Positions 45,634-56,700 of a DNA stretch of 64,000 nucleotides are shown piece by piece. The first letter of the stretch is position 1, and each line of letters begins with the position of its first letter. The translations under genes and the position numbers were made by a program. The notes under the pieces are model-generated. The model made no database searches. It saw only the letters and a program-made list of their open reading frames with translations, and was not told where the DNA came from. The stretch lies in NCBI RefSeq assembly GCF_024397895.1, contig NZ_CP073346.1:1116001-1180000 (forward strand), written 5' to 3'. The stretch comes from Pseudomonas benzenivorans (lineage in GTDB: Bacteria > Pseudomonadota > Gammaproteobacteria > Pseudomonadales > Pseudomonadaceae).

Positions 45634-46821
45634 TTAGCCGCGGCGGCTCAGCCATTGGGTGGCCAGTTGACGGGCCTGACGATCAGCCGCCAACACCGTT
45701 TCCAGGCTTTCGACCGCAACCACCGGCTCTGTGTTCAGCACCTGGTCGATGATACTCGCGATCTCGGGAAAGCGAATACGCCGGTCGAGAAAGGCCGCCA
45801 CCGCCACTTCATTGGCCGCATTGAGCATGGCCGGCGCAGTTCCGCCCGCCTCGGCCGAGGCCCTGGCCAGGCGCAGGCAGGGGAAGCGCTGCTCGTCCGG
45901 CGCCTGAAAATCCAGGCGGGCGATGGCGAACAGGTCGAGCGGCGCCACGCCCGAGTCGATCCGCTGCGGCCAGGCGAGGGCATGACTGATCGGCGTGCGC
46001 ATATCGGGATTGCCCAGCTGCGCCAGCACCGAACCATCGACGTAATCGACCAGGGAATGAATCACGCTCTGTGGGTGAATTACCACTTCGACCTGGTCAG
46101 GCCGGGCATCGAACAGCCAGCAGGCCTCGATCAGCTCGAGACCCTTGTTCATCATGCTGGCCGAATCCACGGAAATCTTGCGCCCCATGGACCAGTTGGG
46201 ATGGGCACAGGCCTGCTCCGGGGTAACAGCGGCCAACTGCTCCAGCGGGGTTTCACGGAATGGCCCACCAGAGGCCGTCAGCATGATTCGGCGCACCCCG
46301 ACCTGCTGCAGGCCACGCCCATAGTCGCCCGGCAGGCACTGGAAGATCGCATTGTGCTCGCTGTCGATCGGCAGCAGGGTCGCCCCGCTGCGACGTACGG
46401 CCTCGATAAACAAGGCGCCGGACATCACCAGCGCCTCCTTGTTGGCCAGCAACACCTTCTTGCCCGCCTCGACGGCGGCCAGGGTCGGCTTGAGCCCCGC
46501 GGCTCCGACGATCGCCGCCATCACCGCATCAACCTCGGCGTGCGCCGCGACCTGGCACAAGCCCTCCTCGCCCGTCAGCACCCGGGTATCCAGCCCCGCC
46601 GCGTGCAGGCCTTCCTGCAACGCACGGGCCGAGTCGGCATCGGCGACCACGGCAAACCGCGGCCTATGGATCAGGCACAAGGCCTCAAGCTCTGCGACCC
46701 GGCTGTGCCCCGACAGGGCAAAGACCTGATAACGCTCCGGATGACGCGCAATGACATCGAGGGTACTGAGGCCGATGGAGCCCGTGGCGCCAAGCACGGT
46801 AACCTGCTGCGGCAGACTCAC
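45634..46821 (-). CDS. dxr: 1-deoxy-D-xylulose 5-phosphate reductoisomerase
   Basis: A 395-residue MEP-pathway enzyme. The NADPH loop GATGSIGLS covers residues 11-19. The metal/substrate site lies in [15 protein letters not shown] and [10 protein letters not shown]. The start overlaps cdsA by four bases. It supplies isoprenoid precursors used by the neighbouring uppS. Confidence 0.97.
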   Translation of the reverse strand: MSLPQQVTVLGATGSIGLSTLDVIARHPERYQVFALSGHSRVAELEALCLIHRPRFAVVADADSARALQEGLHAAGLDTRVLTGEEGLCQVAAHAEVDAVMAAIVGAAGLKPTLAAVEAGKKVLLANKEALVMSGALFIEAVRRSGATLLPIDSEHNAIFQCLPGDYGRGLQQVGVRRIMLTASGGPFRETPLEQLAAVTPEQACAHPNWSMGRKISVDSASMMNKGLELIEACWLFDARPDQVEVVIHPQSVIHSLVDYVDGSVLAQLGNPDMRTPISHALAWPQRIDSGVAPLDLFAIARLDFQAPDEQRFPCLRLARASAEAGGTAPAMLNAANEVAVAAFLDRRIRFPEIASIIDQVLNTEPVVAVESLETVLAADRQARQLATQWLSRRG

Positions 46822-47633
46822 AGCACACCCCAGCCAGCCAGCCAGAGCAACGCGGCGAACACTGGCACCGCCGCGGTCAGGCTGTCGATGCGGTCCAGCA
46901 CGCCGCCATGGCCTGGCAGCAGGTTGCTGCTGTCCTTGACCCCGGATTGACGCTTGAACATGCTCTCAGTCAGGTCACCGACCACCGAAATCAGCACCAC
47001 CACGGCGGCGCCGGTCAGGGCCAGCAAAAGCGCAGCGCCGCCCCAGCCTCGATAGAGCCCGGTGACCAGGGTCAGCAACAGGCTGGTGAGCAGCCCGCCG
47101 AGAAGCCCCTCCCAGCTCTTGCCCGGACTGACCTGCGGGGCCAGCTTGCGCCTGCCAAAAGCCTTGCCGGAGAAATAGGCGCCGATATCCGCCGCCCACA
47201 CCAGCACCATCACGGCCAGGATCAGGCCATTGGCCATGGGCCACTGCTTGAACAGCACCAGACCCTGCCAGGCCGGGAGCAGAATCAACAGACCGATCAG
47301 CAACTTGTGCCCAGCGCCCTGCCAGTAGCGACTGCTGGCGGGGTAGCCCAAAACCAGCAGGGTCGCCAGCCCCCACCAGAGCACGCCCAGCGCTACAACG
47401 CCGGCCGCCAGAGCAGGCACGTGGTAGAGCCCGAACAGCAACAGCGCCACCAGCGCCGCATAGGCGACGCGCTGGGGCTGCCCCTCGAATCCGGCGAGAC
47501 GCGCCCACTCCCAGGCTCCCAAGCCGATCACCGCACCGATGAACAGGGCAAAGGCCGCGCCCTCGAGCAGAAAAAAGCCGCCCAGCGCGATGGGCAACAG
47601 CACCAGCGCGGTAATCACTCGTTGTTTAAGCAT
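46818..47633 (-). CDS. cdsA: Phosphatidate cytidylyltransferase
   Basis: A 271-residue polytopic membrane enzyme making CDP-diacylglycerol for phospholipids. The C-terminal CDP-alcohol signature is complete: [12 protein letters not shown], then [17 protein letters not shown] and [12 protein letters not shown]. The uppS stop and cdsA start share one base, indicating coupling. Confidence 0.96.
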   Translation of the reverse strand: MLKQRVITALVLLPIALGGFFLLEGAAFALFIGAVIGLGAWEWARLAGFEGQPQRVAYAALVALLLFGLYHVPALAAGVVALGVLWWGLATLLVLGYPASSRYWQGAGHKLLIGLLILLPAWQGLVLFKQWPMANGLILAVMVLVWAADIGAYFSGKAFGRRKLAPQVSPGKSWEGLLGGLLTSLLLTLVTGLYRGWGGAALLLALTGAAVVVLISVVGDLTESMFKRQSGVKDSSNLLPGHGGVLDRIDSLTAAVPVFAALLWLAGWGVL

Positions 47634-48388
47634 TAAGTGCGCGCCTCGGCTTCGACCTGTTCACTGGTTCGACCGAAACGCCGCTGGCGCCTGGCGAAAT
47701 CAGCAAGCGCCTTGCGCATGGCCTCATGTTTGAAATCCGGCCAGAACAGGTCGGAGAAGTACAGCTCGCTGTAGGCGAGCTGCCAGAGCAGAAAATTGCT
47801 GATGCGGTGCTCGCCGCCGGTGCGGATGCACAGGTCGGGCAAAGGCAGGTCGCCGGTGGCCAGACACCCCTGCAGCAGCTGCGGCGTGATGTCCTCCGGG
47901 CGCAAGTGACCGCCCTGGACTTCGCGCGCCAGGCGCTGCGCGGCCTGGGCGATGTCCCACTGGCCGCCGTAGTTGGCAGCGATCTGCAGGATGAAACGCT
48001 TATCACCGGCAGTCTGCGCCTCAGCCTCGCGCATGGCCGCCTGCAACTCAGGATGGAAGCGCGAGCGATCGCCAATGATGCGCAGGCTGATGCCATTTTC
48101 GTTGAGCTTGCGCGCCTCGCGGCGCAGCGCCCCGAGAAACAGCTCCATCAGCGCCCCCACCTCATCGGCCGGGCGCTGCCAGTTCTCGCTGGAGAAGGCG
48201 AACAGGGTCAGCACCTCGACCCCGGCCTCGGCGCACACCTCGATCACCGCACGCACCGCGTCGACGCCCGCCTTGTGCCCGGCTACCCCCGGCAGCAGGC
48301 GCTTCTTCGCCCAGCGATTGTTGCCATCCATGATGATGGCAACATGCCGCGGGACGGCGACCTGAGTCCCGCCTTTGGTCTTTTCCAT
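47633..48388 (-). CDS. uppS: Undecaprenyl diphosphate synthase (di-trans,poly-cis)
   Basis: A 251-residue cis-prenyltransferase that makes the C55 lipid carrier for cell-wall and LPS precursors. Catalytic Asp21 lies in IIMDGNNRWAKKR, and RTGGEHRISNFLLWQLAYSELYF is conserved near the C-terminus. It lies 15 bases after frr. Confidence 0.97.
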   Translation of the reverse strand: MEKTKGGTQVAVPRHVAIIMDGNNRWAKKRLLPGVAGHKAGVDAVRAVIEVCAEAGVEVLTLFAFSSENWQRPADEVGALMELFLGALRREARKLNENGISLRIIGDRSRFHPELQAAMREAEAQTAGDKRFILQIAANYGGQWDIAQAAQRLAREVQGGHLRPEDITPQLLQGCLATGDLPLPDLCIRTGGEHRISNFLLWQLAYSELYFSDLFWPDFKHEAMRKALADFARRQRRFGRTSEQVEAEART

Positions 48389-48403
48389 GACGACACCCGG
48401 CTG

Positions 48404-48961
48404 TCAGACAGCCATCAGATCCGCTTCTTTCTGCTTCATGGTTGCATCGATCTCGGCCACGAACTTGTCCGTCAGCTTCTGCACCTCATCGGCGGCGCGG
48501 CGCTCCTCGTCCTCGCTGATCTCCTTCTCCTTGACCAGGTCCTTCAACTGGCTCAGGGCGTCGCGGCGAATATTGCGCACTGCCACGCGGGCATCTTCTG
48601 CGGCATCGCGCGCCTGCTTGGTGTAGCCCTTGCGGGTCTCCTCGGTCAGGGCCGGCATGGGGATCAACAGCAGCTCACCCAGGTTGGTCGGATTGAAGCC
48701 CAGACCGGAGCTCTGGATCGCCTTGTCCACAGCTGCCAGCATGTTGCGCTCGAAGGCCACTACCTGCAGGGTCCGCGAATCCTTGACGGTGACGTTGGCG
48801 ACCTGATTGATCGGCGTATCGGTGCCGTAGTAGGGCACCATGACACCGGCCAGGATGCTCGGGTGGGCCTGCCCGGTGCGGATACGACTGAAGGCGTGGG
48901 CCAGGGATTCCAGGCTCTTCTGCATGCGTACCTGGGCGTCTTTCTTGATCTCGTTGATCAT
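48404..48961 (-). CDS. frr: Ribosome recycling factor
   Basis: A 185-residue tRNA-mimic that splits post-termination ribosomes together with EF-G. The sequence follows the family throughout ([39 protein letters not shown]). The start overlaps the pyrH stop by four bases. Confidence 0.98.
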   Translation of the reverse strand: MINEIKKDAQVRMQKSLESLAHAFSRIRTGQAHPSILAGVMVPYYGTDTPINQVANVTVKDSRTLQVVAFERNMLAAVDKAIQSSGLGFNPTNLGELLLIPMPALTEETRKGYTKQARDAAEDARVAVRNIRRDALSQLKDLVKEKEISEDEERRAADEVQKLTDKFVAEIDATMKQKEADLMAV

Positions 48962-49701
48962 TGCTTGTCTTCCTCAATCAAAGTGCCTTCGGTGCCACCG
49001 ACTACCACGTTGAGCAGGGCGCCAGGCTTGTTCATGTTGAATACGCGCAGCGGCATCTGGTGATCGCGACACAGGCAGATGGCCGTCAGGTCCATGACCC
49101 CCAGCTTGCGGTCCAGCACCTCATCGTAGGTCAGGCGCTCGAACTTCTCGGCATGCGGATCCTTGAACGGGTCGGCAGTGTATACGCCATCGACCTTGGT
49201 CGCCTTCAAAACCACGTCGGCATCGACCTCGATGGCGCGCAGGCAGGCCGCCGAGTCGGTGGTGAAGAAAGGGTTGCCGGTACCGGCGGCGAAGATCACC
49301 ACCTCGCCGGTCTTCAGATGACGCATCGCCTTGCGCCGGTCGTAATGGTCGGTCACCCCGACCATGGAGATGGCCGACATGACGATGGCCGGAATGTTCG
49401 AGCGCTCCAGCGCATCGCGCATGGCCAGGGCATTCATCACGGTCGCCAGCATACCCATGTGGTCGCCGGTCACCCGATCCATGCCCGCCGCGCTCAAGGC
49501 CGCGCCGCGAAACAGGTTGCCGCCGCCGATGACCAGACCGACCTGCACACCGATGCCGACCAGCTGACCGACTTCCAGGGCCATGCGATCGAGCACCTTG
49601 GGGTCGATGCCGAAGTCTTCCGAACCCATCAGCGCTTCGCCGCTAAGTTTGAGCAGAATGCGCTTATAGCGCGGTTGACGACCACTCACCTGCTGAGCCA
49701 T
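48958..49701 (-). CDS. pyrH: UMP kinase
   Basis: A 247-residue hexameric amino-acid-kinase-fold enzyme phosphorylating UMP. Motifs [19 protein letters not shown] and [12 protein letters not shown] are present. It is overlapped by frr downstream. The tsf gene upstream is separated by 204 bases with a terminator, so pyrH probably has its own promoter. Confidence 0.98.
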   Translation of the reverse strand: MAQQVSGRQPRYKRILLKLSGEALMGSEDFGIDPKVLDRMALEVGQLVGIGVQVGLVIGGGNLFRGAALSAAGMDRVTGDHMGMLATVMNALAMRDALERSNIPAIVMSAISMVGVTDHYDRRKAMRHLKTGEVVIFAAGTGNPFFTTDSAACLRAIEVDADVVLKATKVDGVYTADPFKDPHAEKFERLTYDEVLDRKLGVMDLTAICLCRDHQMPLRVFNMNKPGALLNVVVGGTEGTLIEEDKQ

Positions 49702-49836
49702 TACCAGTCTCTCCTGCGGCGTTTGAATTCTGCGCGGGCGAAAATACCCGCCGTAATCGGGCGCTTAGACCGCACCCAGAGCCTTTGGTGCCAAGCACCG
49801 CGACTCGCTTCCCAGGCCAATTGCCACCCCACTTCG

Positions 49837-49871
49837 AAAAAGAGGCCGCACGCGCGAGCGGGCAGCCTCTT
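49837..49871 (-). terminator. tsf terminator
   Basis: AAGAGGC (49840-49846) and GCCTCTT (49865-49871) close a long GC-rich hairpin. On the minus strand the stem continues into five T. It is 35 bases past the tsf stop. Confidence 0.8.
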
Positions 49872-49905
49872 CGGGGCGACAGCCTGAGCAGACTGCTAGA
49901 CCAGT

Positions 49906-50769
49906 TTACTGCTTGCTGGCAGCAACCTGGGCAGCAACTTCGGCAGCGAAGTCGGTCTCGGCCTTCTCGATGCCTTCGCCTACTTCGTAACGAACGAAGG
50001 AAACGATCTCGGCACCGGCCTTCTTCACCAGCTCACCGACCTTGACTTCCGGGTCCATGATGAACGCCTGCTCAACCAGGCTGGCTTCAGCCAGGAACTT
50101 GTTGATACGGCCCTTGACCATGTTCTCAACGATGTTTTCCGGCTTGCCGGCGATCTTCTCGGCGTTGAGCTGCAGGAAGATTTCCTTCTCTTTGGCAACC
50201 AGCTCTTCGGAAACCTGATCCGGGCTGATAACAGCCGGGTTGGACGCAGCAACGTGCATGGCAACGTGCTTGGCCAGCTCGTCGTTGCCGCCCTTCAGGA
50301 CCACCAGAACACCGATGCGGTGGCCGTGCAGGTAGGCACCAACGGTGTCGCCGGAAACGGCAGTCAGGCGACGGATGTTGACGTTTTCGCCACACTTGGC
50401 AACCAGCGCCTCACGCGCGGACTCGCGGGAAGCGATCAGCGGAGCAGCCTCGCTCAGGTTCTGCTCGAAGGCCTCGTCCAGGCTGTCCTTGACGAACGCC
50501 TTGAAGTCGTCCTGCAGAGCCAGGAAGTCGGTCTGCGAGTTGACTTCGATGATCAGGCCACGGCCACCTTCGACGCGAACGGCAATCGAACCTTCGGCAG
50601 CAATGTTACCGGCCTTCTTGGCCGCCTTGATGGCGCCGGAAGCGCGCATGTCGTCAATGGCCTTCTCGATGTCGCCACCGGCGGCAACCAGGGCCTTCTT
50701 GCATTCCATCATGCCTTGGCCGGTGCGCTCGCGCAGTTCTTTAACCAGGGCTGCAGTAATCTCTGCCAT
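49906..50769 (-). CDS. tsf: Elongation factor Ts
   Basis: A 287-residue guanine-nucleotide exchange factor for EF-Tu. The N-terminal domain begins with VKELRERTGQGMMECKKAL. The EF-Tu-contacting core motif appears as SQTDFLALQDDF, a variant of the usual TDFVA. It follows rpsB by 125 bases with an intervening hairpin terminator, as expected for an rpsB-tsf operon with attenuation. Confidence 0.98.
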   Translation of the reverse strand: MAEITAALVKELRERTGQGMMECKKALVAAGGDIEKAIDDMRASGAIKAAKKAGNIAAEGSIAVRVEGGRGLIIEVNSQTDFLALQDDFKAFVKDSLDEAFEQNLSEAAPLIASRESAREALVAKCGENVNIRRLTAVSGDTVGAYLHGHRIGVLVVLKGGNDELAKHVAMHVAASNPAVISPDQVSEELVAKEKEIFLQLNAEKIAGKPENIVENMVKGRINKFLAEASLVEQAFIMDPEVKVGELVKKAGAEIVSFVRYEVGEGIEKAETDFAAEVAAQVAASKQ

Positions 50770-50839
50770 GTTCGAATCCTCTTGGATAGGTCTTCAACCA
50801 CTTCACCCGTCAGGCCGGGTGATTAATTCTGTGAGTGGC

Positions 50840-50864
50840 AAAAAGGGGGCCTAGCCCCCTTTTT
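50840..50864 (-). terminator. Intercistronic terminator rpsB/tsf
   Basis: AAAAAGGGGGC (50840-50850) and GCCCCCTTTTT (50854-50864) form a perfect 11-base stem with a 3-base loop. A second dyad, CACCCG/CGGGTG (50804-50821), lies nearer tsf. The pair probably tunes tsf expression relative to rpsB. Confidence 0.8.
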
Positions 50865-50894
50865 GCGCAGCGAGTAACGCTAGAAGCTTACCGC

Positions 50895-51638
50895 TTAGCC
50901 TTCAGCCGCTTCGGAAGCCGGGGCTTGCTCGACGAACTCGTCGGTGCCGCCACCAGCATTGCTGCGACCACGCACTACGGCGTCGGCCATGGCACCCATG
51001 TACAGCTGGATGGCGCGGATGGCGTCGTCGTTACCCGGGATGATGTAGTCCACACCTTCCGGGCTGCTGTTGGTATCGACTACGCCGATGACCGGAATGC
51101 CCAGCTTGTTGGCTTCGGTGATGGCGATGCGCTCGTGGTCGACGTCGATCACGAACAGGGCGTCCGGCAGGCCGCCCATGTCCTTGATACCACCCAGGCT
51201 GCGATCCAGCTTTTCCAGGTCGCGGGTGCGCATCAGGGCTTCTTTCTTGGTCAGCTTGGTGAAGGTGCCATCCTGCGCCTGGGTTTCCAGGTCACGCAGA
51301 CGCTTGATGGAAGCGCGAATGGTCTTGTAGTTGGTCAGCATGCCGCCCAACCAGCGGTGATCGACGAACGGCGAGCCACAACGAGCGGCTTCTTCGCGAA
51401 CGATCTTGCCAGCGGAACGCTTGGTGCCGACGAACAGAATCTTGTTCTTGCCCGCAGCCAGCTTCTCAACGAAGGACAGCGCCTCGTTGAACATCGGCAG
51501 GGTTTTTTCAAGGTTGATGATGTGAATCTTGTTGCGCGAGCCGAAAATGAACTTGCCCATTTTCGGGTTCCAGTAACGGGTCTGGTGGCCGAAGTGCACA
51601 CCGGCCTTCAGCATATCGCGCATATTGACTTGGGACAT
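50895..51638 (-). CDS. rpsB: 30S ribosomal protein S2
   Basis: A 247-residue S2 protein. Family segments are [22 protein letters not shown] at the start, [16 protein letters not shown] and [27 protein letters not shown]. The C-terminus is a short Ala/Glu-rich tail. It is divergent from map, with a structured leader upstream. Confidence 0.98.
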   Translation of the reverse strand: MSQVNMRDMLKAGVHFGHQTRYWNPKMGKFIFGSRNKIHIINLEKTLPMFNEALSFVEKLAAGKNKILFVGTKRSAGKIVREEAARCGSPFVDHRWLGGMLTNYKTIRASIKRLRDLETQAQDGTFTKLTKKEALMRTRDLEKLDRSLGGIKDMGGLPDALFVIDVDHERIAITEANKLGIPVIGVVDTNSSPEGVDYIIPGNDDAIRAIQLYMGAMADAVVRGRSNAGGGTDEFVEQAPASEAAEG

Positions 51639-51774
51639 GATAGTTCCTTAATAAGTCGGGTTAGGCCTCCACGCATCCCAATCTCCAACCCTTGCGGGCA
51701 CCCAGGAAACCGTGTCGATACGTGTGTGGGTTTGGGCTTTCGGGCTTGAAGCCCTGAAAGCGGCGCGTTTTATA
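51639..51774 (-). promoter_or_regulatory. rpsB promoter and S2 leader RNA
   Basis: On the minus strand a -10 TATAAA (51769-51774) precedes a leader of about 120 bases. It contains a GGGCTT/AAGCCC hairpin (51742-51754) and, at 51658-51679, the conserved block beginning GGGATGCGTGGAGG and ending CTAACCC. The same block is found in the E. coli rpsB leader, where S2 represses its own mRNA (known). Autoregulation here is inferred. Confidence 0.65.
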
Positions 51775-51916
51775 CCACACCACCACCTCATAAGCTACAC
51801 GCAGCGTGCATATCCCGCTGTGCGGAGCGCTCGCGTGCGGCCGGGCGCCGCCTTCTCTGATAGAATCCCGGCTTTCCTTTTTTTGCCTTGCGCCGTCGAG
51901 CGCCGAGAGAGACCGC

Positions 51917-52699
51917 ATGACCGTCACCATCAAGACGCCGGAAGAAATCGAAAAAATGCGCGTGGCCGGCCGCCTGGCCGCCGAGGTGCTGGAAATGATC
52001 GGCGAACACGTCAAGCCCGGCGTGACCACCGATGAACTGGACCGCATCTGCCATGACTATATTGTCGACGTGCAGCAGGCCATTCCCGCGCCACTCAACT
52101 ACAAGGGTTTCCCCAAGTCGATCTGCACCTCGGTCAACCATGTGGTCTGCCACGGCATCCCCAATGAGAAGCCGCTCAAGGACGGCGACGTCATCAATAT
52201 CGACGTCACCGTGATCAAGGATGGCTACCACGGCGACACCAGCAAGATGTTCATGGTCGGCAAGGTGCCCGAGTGGGCCGAGCGCCTGGCCAAGATCACC
52301 CAGGAATGCATGTACAAGGGCATCGAGCTGGTCCGCCCGGGCACCCGTCTCGGTGATATCGGCGAAGTGATCCAGAAGCACGCCGAGAAGAACGGCTTCT
52401 CCGTGGTTCGCGAGTATTGCGGACACGGCATCGGCAAGGTGTTCCACGAAGAACCCCAGGTCCTTCACTACGGCCGCGCCGGTACCGGCATGGAACTCAA
52501 AGAAGGCATGACCTTCACCATCGAGCCGATGATCAATCAGGGCCGCGCAGAAACCCGCCTGCTCGGCGACGGCTGGACCGCCATCACCAAGGATCGCAAG
52601 CTCTCGGCGCAGTGGGAGCACACCATCCTGGTCACTGCCGACGGCTACGAGATCTTCACCCTGCGCAGCGACGACACCATCGCCCGCACCTCGGCCTGA
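51917..52699 (+). CDS. map: Methionine aminopeptidase type I
   Basis: A 260-residue enzyme removing initiator methionine from new proteins. All five metal ligands are present: Asp96, Asp107, His170, Glu203 and Glu234; His79 of the active site is also kept. Start ATG 51917 ([18 protein letters not shown]) is the conserved one; the longer frame overlaps the promoter. A possible extended -10, TGATAGAAT, ends at 51866. glnD follows after 28 bases. Confidence 0.97.
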   Translation: MTVTIKTPEEIEKMRVAGRLAAEVLEMIGEHVKPGVTTDELDRICHDYIVDVQQAIPAPLNYKGFPKSICTSVNHVVCHGIPNEKPLKDGDVINIDVTVIKDGYHGDTSKMFMVGKVPEWAERLAKITQECMYKGIELVRPGTRLGDIGEVIQKHAEKNGFSVVREYCGHGIGKVFHEEPQVLHYGRAGTGMELKEGMTFTIEPMINQGRAETRLLGDGWTAITKDRKLSAQWEHTILVTADGYEIFTLRSDDTIARTSA

Positions 52700-52727
52700 T
52701 CCGCCGCCAATAAAGGAAAGCCGCTGC

Positions 52728-55430
52728 ATGCCGCAGGTAGACCCGGAATTGTTCGACCGCGGCCAGTTCCAGGCGGAACTGGCCTTGAAGTCCAGCCCCA
52801 TCGCGGCCTTCAAGAAAGCCATTCGCCGCGCCCAGGACGTCCTCGACGCACGCTTTCGCGCGGGGCGCGAGGTGCGCCGCCTGGTCGAAGACCGCGCCTG
52901 GTTCACCGATCAGATCCTGCGCGAGGCCTGGCACCGCCTGGACTGGCGCGGCGACACCGAGATCGCCCTGCTGGCGGTCGGCGGCTACGGCCGTGGTGAG
53001 CTGCACCCCTTTTCCGACATCGACCTGCTGATCCTGCTCGACAGTGCCGATCACGAGGCCTTCCGCGACCCGATCGAGCAGTTCCTCACCCTGCTGTGGG
53101 ACATCGGCCTGGAGGTCGGCCAGAGCGTGCGCTCGGTCGAGGAATGCGCCGAGGAGGCCCGCGCCGACCTGACGGTGATCACCAACCTGATGGAAAGCCG
53201 CACCATTGCCGGCCCGGAGCCCCTGCGCCAGCGCATGCTGGAGGTCACCAGCAGTGAGCGGATGTGGCCGAGCAAGCAGTTCTTCCTGGCCAAGCGCGAG
53301 GAGCAGCGCGCCCGCCACCGCAAGTACAACGACACCGAGTACAACCTCGAGCCAAACGTCAAGGGCTCGCCTGGCGGTCTGCGCGACATCCAGAACATCC
53401 TCTGGGTCGCGCGCCGGCATTTCGGCACCCTCAATCTGCACGCGATGGTCGGCCAGGGCTTCCTCCTGGAAAGCGAACAGGCCCTGCTCGCCTCCAGCCA
53501 GGAGTTCCTCTGGCGGGTGCGCTACGCCCTGCACATGCTCGCCGGTCGCGCCGAAGATCGCCTGCTGTTCGACCATCAGGGCCAGGTCGCCGCCCTGCTC
53601 GGCTTCGAGAGCAGCGACAGCCAGCGCGCCATCGAGCGCTTCATGCAGAAGTACTACCGCGTGGTCATGGGCATCGCCGAGCTCAGCGACCTGATCAAGC
53701 AGCACTTCGAGGAAGTCATCCTGCGTGCCGGCGAGAAGGCGCCAGCCACCCCGCTGAACAGCCGCTTCCAGCTGCGCGACAGCTATATCGAGGTCACGCA
53801 CCCGAACGTCTTCAAGCGCACGCCCTTTGCCATCATGGAAGTCTTCGTGCTGATGGCCCAGCACACCGAGATCAGGGGCGTGTGCGCGGACACCATCCGC
53901 CTGCTGCGCGACCACCGCCACCTGATCGACGACGAGTTCCGCAACGACATCCGCAATACCAGCCTGTTCATCGAGCTGTTCAAGAGCGGCCAGGGCATCC
54001 ACCGCAACCTGCGGCGGATGAACCGCTACGGCATCCTCGGCCGCTACCTGCCGGAGTTCGGCCATATTGTCGGACAGATGCAGCACGACCTGTTCCACAT
54101 CTATACGGTCGACGCCCACACCCTCAATCTGATCAAGCACCTGCGCAAGTTCAGGTGGCCGGAGTTGGCGGAGAAGTTTCCCCTGGCGAGCAAGCTGATC
54201 GACAAGCTGCCCAAGCCCGAGCTGATCTACCTGGCCGGGCTCTACCACGACATCGGCAAGGGCCGCGGCGGCGACCATTCGGAGCTCGGAGCGATCGATG
54301 CCGAGGCCTTCTGCGCCCGCCACCACCTGCCCGAGTGGGACGCCAAACTGGTGGTCTGGCTGGTCCAGCAGCACCTGGCGATGTCCACCACCGCGCAGCG
54401 CAAGGACCTCTCCGACCCCCAGGTGATCCACGACTTCGCCCTGTTCGTCGGCGACCAGACCCACCTGGATTACCTCTACGTGCTCACCGTGGCCGACATC
54501 AACGCCACCAACCCCAGCCTGTGGAACTCCTGGCGCGCCAGCCTGCTGCGCCAGCTCTACACCGAGACCAAGCGCGCCCTGCGCCGCGGCCTGGAAAATC
54601 GCCTGGAACGGGAAGAGCAGATTCGCCTGACCCAGGGCGCCGCCCTGGACATCCTGGTGCGCGGCGGCACCGATCAGGACGATGCCGAGCAGCTCTGGGC
54701 GCAGCTCGGCGACGACTATTTCCTGCGCCACACGGCGGGCGACGTGGCCTGGCATACCGAGGCGATCCTGCAGCACCCCAATGACGGCAATCCCCTGGTG
54801 CTGATCAAGGAAACCACCCAGCGCGAGTTCGAGGGGGGCACCCAGATCTTCATCTACGCCCAGGACCAGCACGATTTCTTCGCCGTGACCGTGGCGGCCA
54901 TGGCGCAGCTCAACCTGAACATCCACGACGCGCGGATTCTCACTTCCACCAGCCAGTTCACCCTCGACACCTACATCGTGCTGGAGGGCGAGGGCGGCTC
55001 GATCGGCGACAATCCGGCGCGGATCAAGCAGATCCGCCAGGGCCTGATCGATGCGCTGAAGAACCCCGACGAGTACCCGAGCATCATCCAGCGCCGGGTG
55101 CCGCGACAGCTCAAGCATTTTGATTTTCCACCGCGGGTCACCATCTACAACGATGCCCAGCGGCCGGTGACCGTGGTCGAGCTGACCGCCCCCGACCGCC
55201 CAGGCCTGCTGGCACGGGTCGGACGAATCTTCCTCGATTTCGACCTGTCGGTGCAGAATGCCAAGATCGCCACCCTCGGCGAACGGGTGGAGGACGTGTT
55301 CTTCGTCACCGACGCGAACAACCAGCCGTTGTCCGACCCGGCGCTGTGCGTGCGCCTGCAGGAAACCATCGTCGCCCAGCTCACCGAAGCCAGCGAGCTG
55401 CTGAGCGAACCGAACCGAATCAGTATTTGA
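52728..55430 (+). CDS. glnD: Bifunctional [protein-PII] uridylyltransferase/uridylyl-removing enzyme GlnD
   Basis: A 900-residue nitrogen sensor that uridylylates PII when glutamine is low and deuridylylates it when high. The nucleotidyltransferase motif [17 protein letters not shown] occupies residues 85-101. The HD domain for uridylyl removal is [15 protein letters not shown] near 505-519. Two ACT domains for glutamine sensing start near residues 710 and 815 ([17 protein letters not shown]). AAAGGAAAG precedes the ATG. It lies downstream of map, as usual. Confidence 0.97.
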   Translation: MPQVDPELFDRGQFQAELALKSSPIAAFKKAIRRAQDVLDARFRAGREVRRLVEDRAWFTDQILREAWHRLDWRGDTEIALLAVGGYGRGELHPFSDIDLLILLDSADHEAFRDPIEQFLTLLWDIGLEVGQSVRSVEECAEEARADLTVITNLMESRTIAGPEPLRQRMLEVTSSERMWPSKQFFLAKREEQRARHRKYNDTEYNLEPNVKGSPGGLRDIQNILWVARRHFGTLNLHAMVGQGFLLESEQALLASSQEFLWRVRYALHMLAGRAEDRLLFDHQGQVAALLGFESSDSQRAIERFMQKYYRVVMGIAELSDLIKQHFEEVILRAGEKAPATPLNSRFQLRDSYIEVTHPNVFKRTPFAIMEVFVLMAQHTEIRGVCADTIRLLRDHRHLIDDEFRNDIRNTSLFIELFKSGQGIHRNLRRMNRYGILGRYLPEFGHIVGQMQHDLFHIYTVDAHTLNLIKHLRKFRWPELAEKFPLASKLIDKLPKPELIYLAGLYHDIGKGRGGDHSELGAIDAEAFCARHHLPEWDAKLVVWLVQQHLAMSTTAQRKDLSDPQVIHDFALFVGDQTHLDYLYVLTVADINATNPSLWNSWRASLLRQLYTETKRALRRGLENRLEREEQIRLTQGAALDILVRGGTDQDDAEQLWAQLGDDYFLRHTAGDVAWHTEAILQHPNDGNPLVLIKETTQREFEGGTQIFIYAQDQHDFFAVTVAAMAQLNLNIHDARILTSTSQFTLDTYIVLEGEGGSIGDNPARIKQIRQGLIDALKNPDEYPSIIQRRVPRQLKHFDFPPRVTIYNDAQRPVTVVELTAPDRPGLLARVGRIFLDFDLSVQNAKIATLGERVEDVFFVTDANNQPLSDPALCVRLQETIVAQLTEASELLSEPNRISI

Positions 55431-55501
55431 CCGACCGCCTTGCACCGCCGCGGCGCCCAGCGAGGCCCGTCGGCAAGCCCCAGCAGTCCCAGGAAATTGC
55501 C

Positions 55502-56698
55502 ATGAATGATGCGTTGAACCAGTTGCAGCCCTACCCCTTCGAGAAGCTCCGTGCCCTGCTGGCCGGCGCCCAGCCGAGCGCCGCGAAGAAGGCCATCGCC
55601 CTGTCGATCGGCGAGCCCAAGCACCGCTCGCCGGCCTTCGTCGCCGAGGCCCTGAGCGCCAACCTCGACCAGTTGGCGGTCTACCCGACCACCCTGGGCG
55701 TGCCGGCGCTGCGCGAGGCGATCGCCAACTGGTGCAGCCAGCGCTTCAACCTGCCGAACGACTGGCTCGACCCGGCCCGCCACGTGCTGCCGGTCAACGG
55801 TACCCGCGAGGCGCTGTTCGCCTTCACCCAGGCCGTGGTGCAGCGCGACGACCAGGCCCTGGTGGTCAGCCCCAACCCCTTCTACCAGATCTACGAAGGC
55901 GCGGCCCTGCTCGCCGGTGCCCAGCCCCACTACCTGCCCTGCCTGGAAGAACACGGCTTCAACCCGGATTTCGACGCGGTGCCGGCGGACATCTGGCGAC
56001 GTTGCCAGATCCTCTTTCTCTGCTCGCCGGGTAACCCGACCGGCGCCCTGATCCCCCTGGACACCCTGAAGAAGCTGATCCAGCTGGCCGACGAGTTCGA
56101 CTTCGTCATCGCCGCCGACGAGTGCTACAGCGAGCTGTACTTCGACGAGCAGCACCCGCCCGCCGGCCTGCTCAGCGCCTGCGCCGAACTGGGCCGCAGC
56201 GATTTTGCGCGTTGCGTTGTGTTCCACAGCCTGTCCAAGCGTTCCAACCTGCCGGGCCTGCGCTCGGGCTTCGTCGCCGGCGACGCCGAGATTCTGAAAG
56301 CCTTCCTGCTGTACCGCACCTACCACGGCTGCGCCATGCCGGTGCAGACCCAGCTGGCCAGCGTCGCCGCCTGGAACGACGAGGTGCACGTGCGGGCCAA
56401 CCGCGCCCTGTACTGCGAGAAGTTCGACGCGGTGCTGGCGATTCTCGACGGCGTGCTCGAGGTGCAGCGCCCGGACGGTGGTTTCTACCTGTGGGCCAAG
56501 ACCCCGGTCGACGACGAGACCTTCACCCGCGAGCTGTTCGCCCGCGAGCAGGTCACCGTGGTGCCGGGCTCCTACCTGTCGCGCAGCGTCGACGGCTGCA
56601 ACCCGGGCGCCAACCGCGTGCGCATGGCCCTGGTCGCACCGCTGGCCGAGTGCGTCGAGGCCGCCGAGCGCATCCGTGACTTCGTGAAGAGCCTGTAA
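55502..56698 (+). CDS. dapC: N-succinyldiaminopimelate aminotransferase DapC
   Basis: A 398-residue fold-type I PLP aminotransferase of the DapC type, acting in the succinylase route to lysine and meso-diaminopimelate. The PLP lysine is Lys246 in HSLSKRSNLPGLRSGF, and SPGNPTG and AADECYSELYF line the cofactor site. Start ATG 55502 was chosen because the conserved domain begins just after. It starts the group dapC - Spx-like - lysE - dapD. Confidence 0.93.
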   Translation: MNDALNQLQPYPFEKLRALLAGAQPSAAKKAIALSIGEPKHRSPAFVAEALSANLDQLAVYPTTLGVPALREAIANWCSQRFNLPNDWLDPARHVLPVNGTREALFAFTQAVVQRDDQALVVSPNPFYQIYEGAALLAGAQPHYLPCLEEHGFNPDFDAVPADIWRRCQILFLCSPGNPTGALIPLDTLKKLIQLADEFDFVIAADECYSELYFDEQHPPAGLLSACAELGRSDFARCVVFHSLSKRSNLPGLRSGFVAGDAEILKAFLLYRTYHGCAMPVQTQLASVAAWNDEVHVRANRALYCEKFDAVLAILDGVLEVQRPDGGFYLWAKTPVDDETFTRELFAREQVTVVPGSYLSRSVDGCNPGANRVRMALVAPLAECVEAAERIRDFVKSL

Positions 56699-56700
56699 CC

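Noticed and set aside
48399..48413. GGCTGTCAGACAGCC dyad as a terminator between frr and uppS
   Set aside because: It overlaps the frr stop, has a 3-base loop and no T-run, and uppS follows within a few bases.
52656..55445. A 929-codon open frame antisense to glnD
   Set aside because: It mirrors glnD in the opposite strand of GC-rich DNA. Its product is His/Gln/Val-rich, low in complexity and without recognisable domains.
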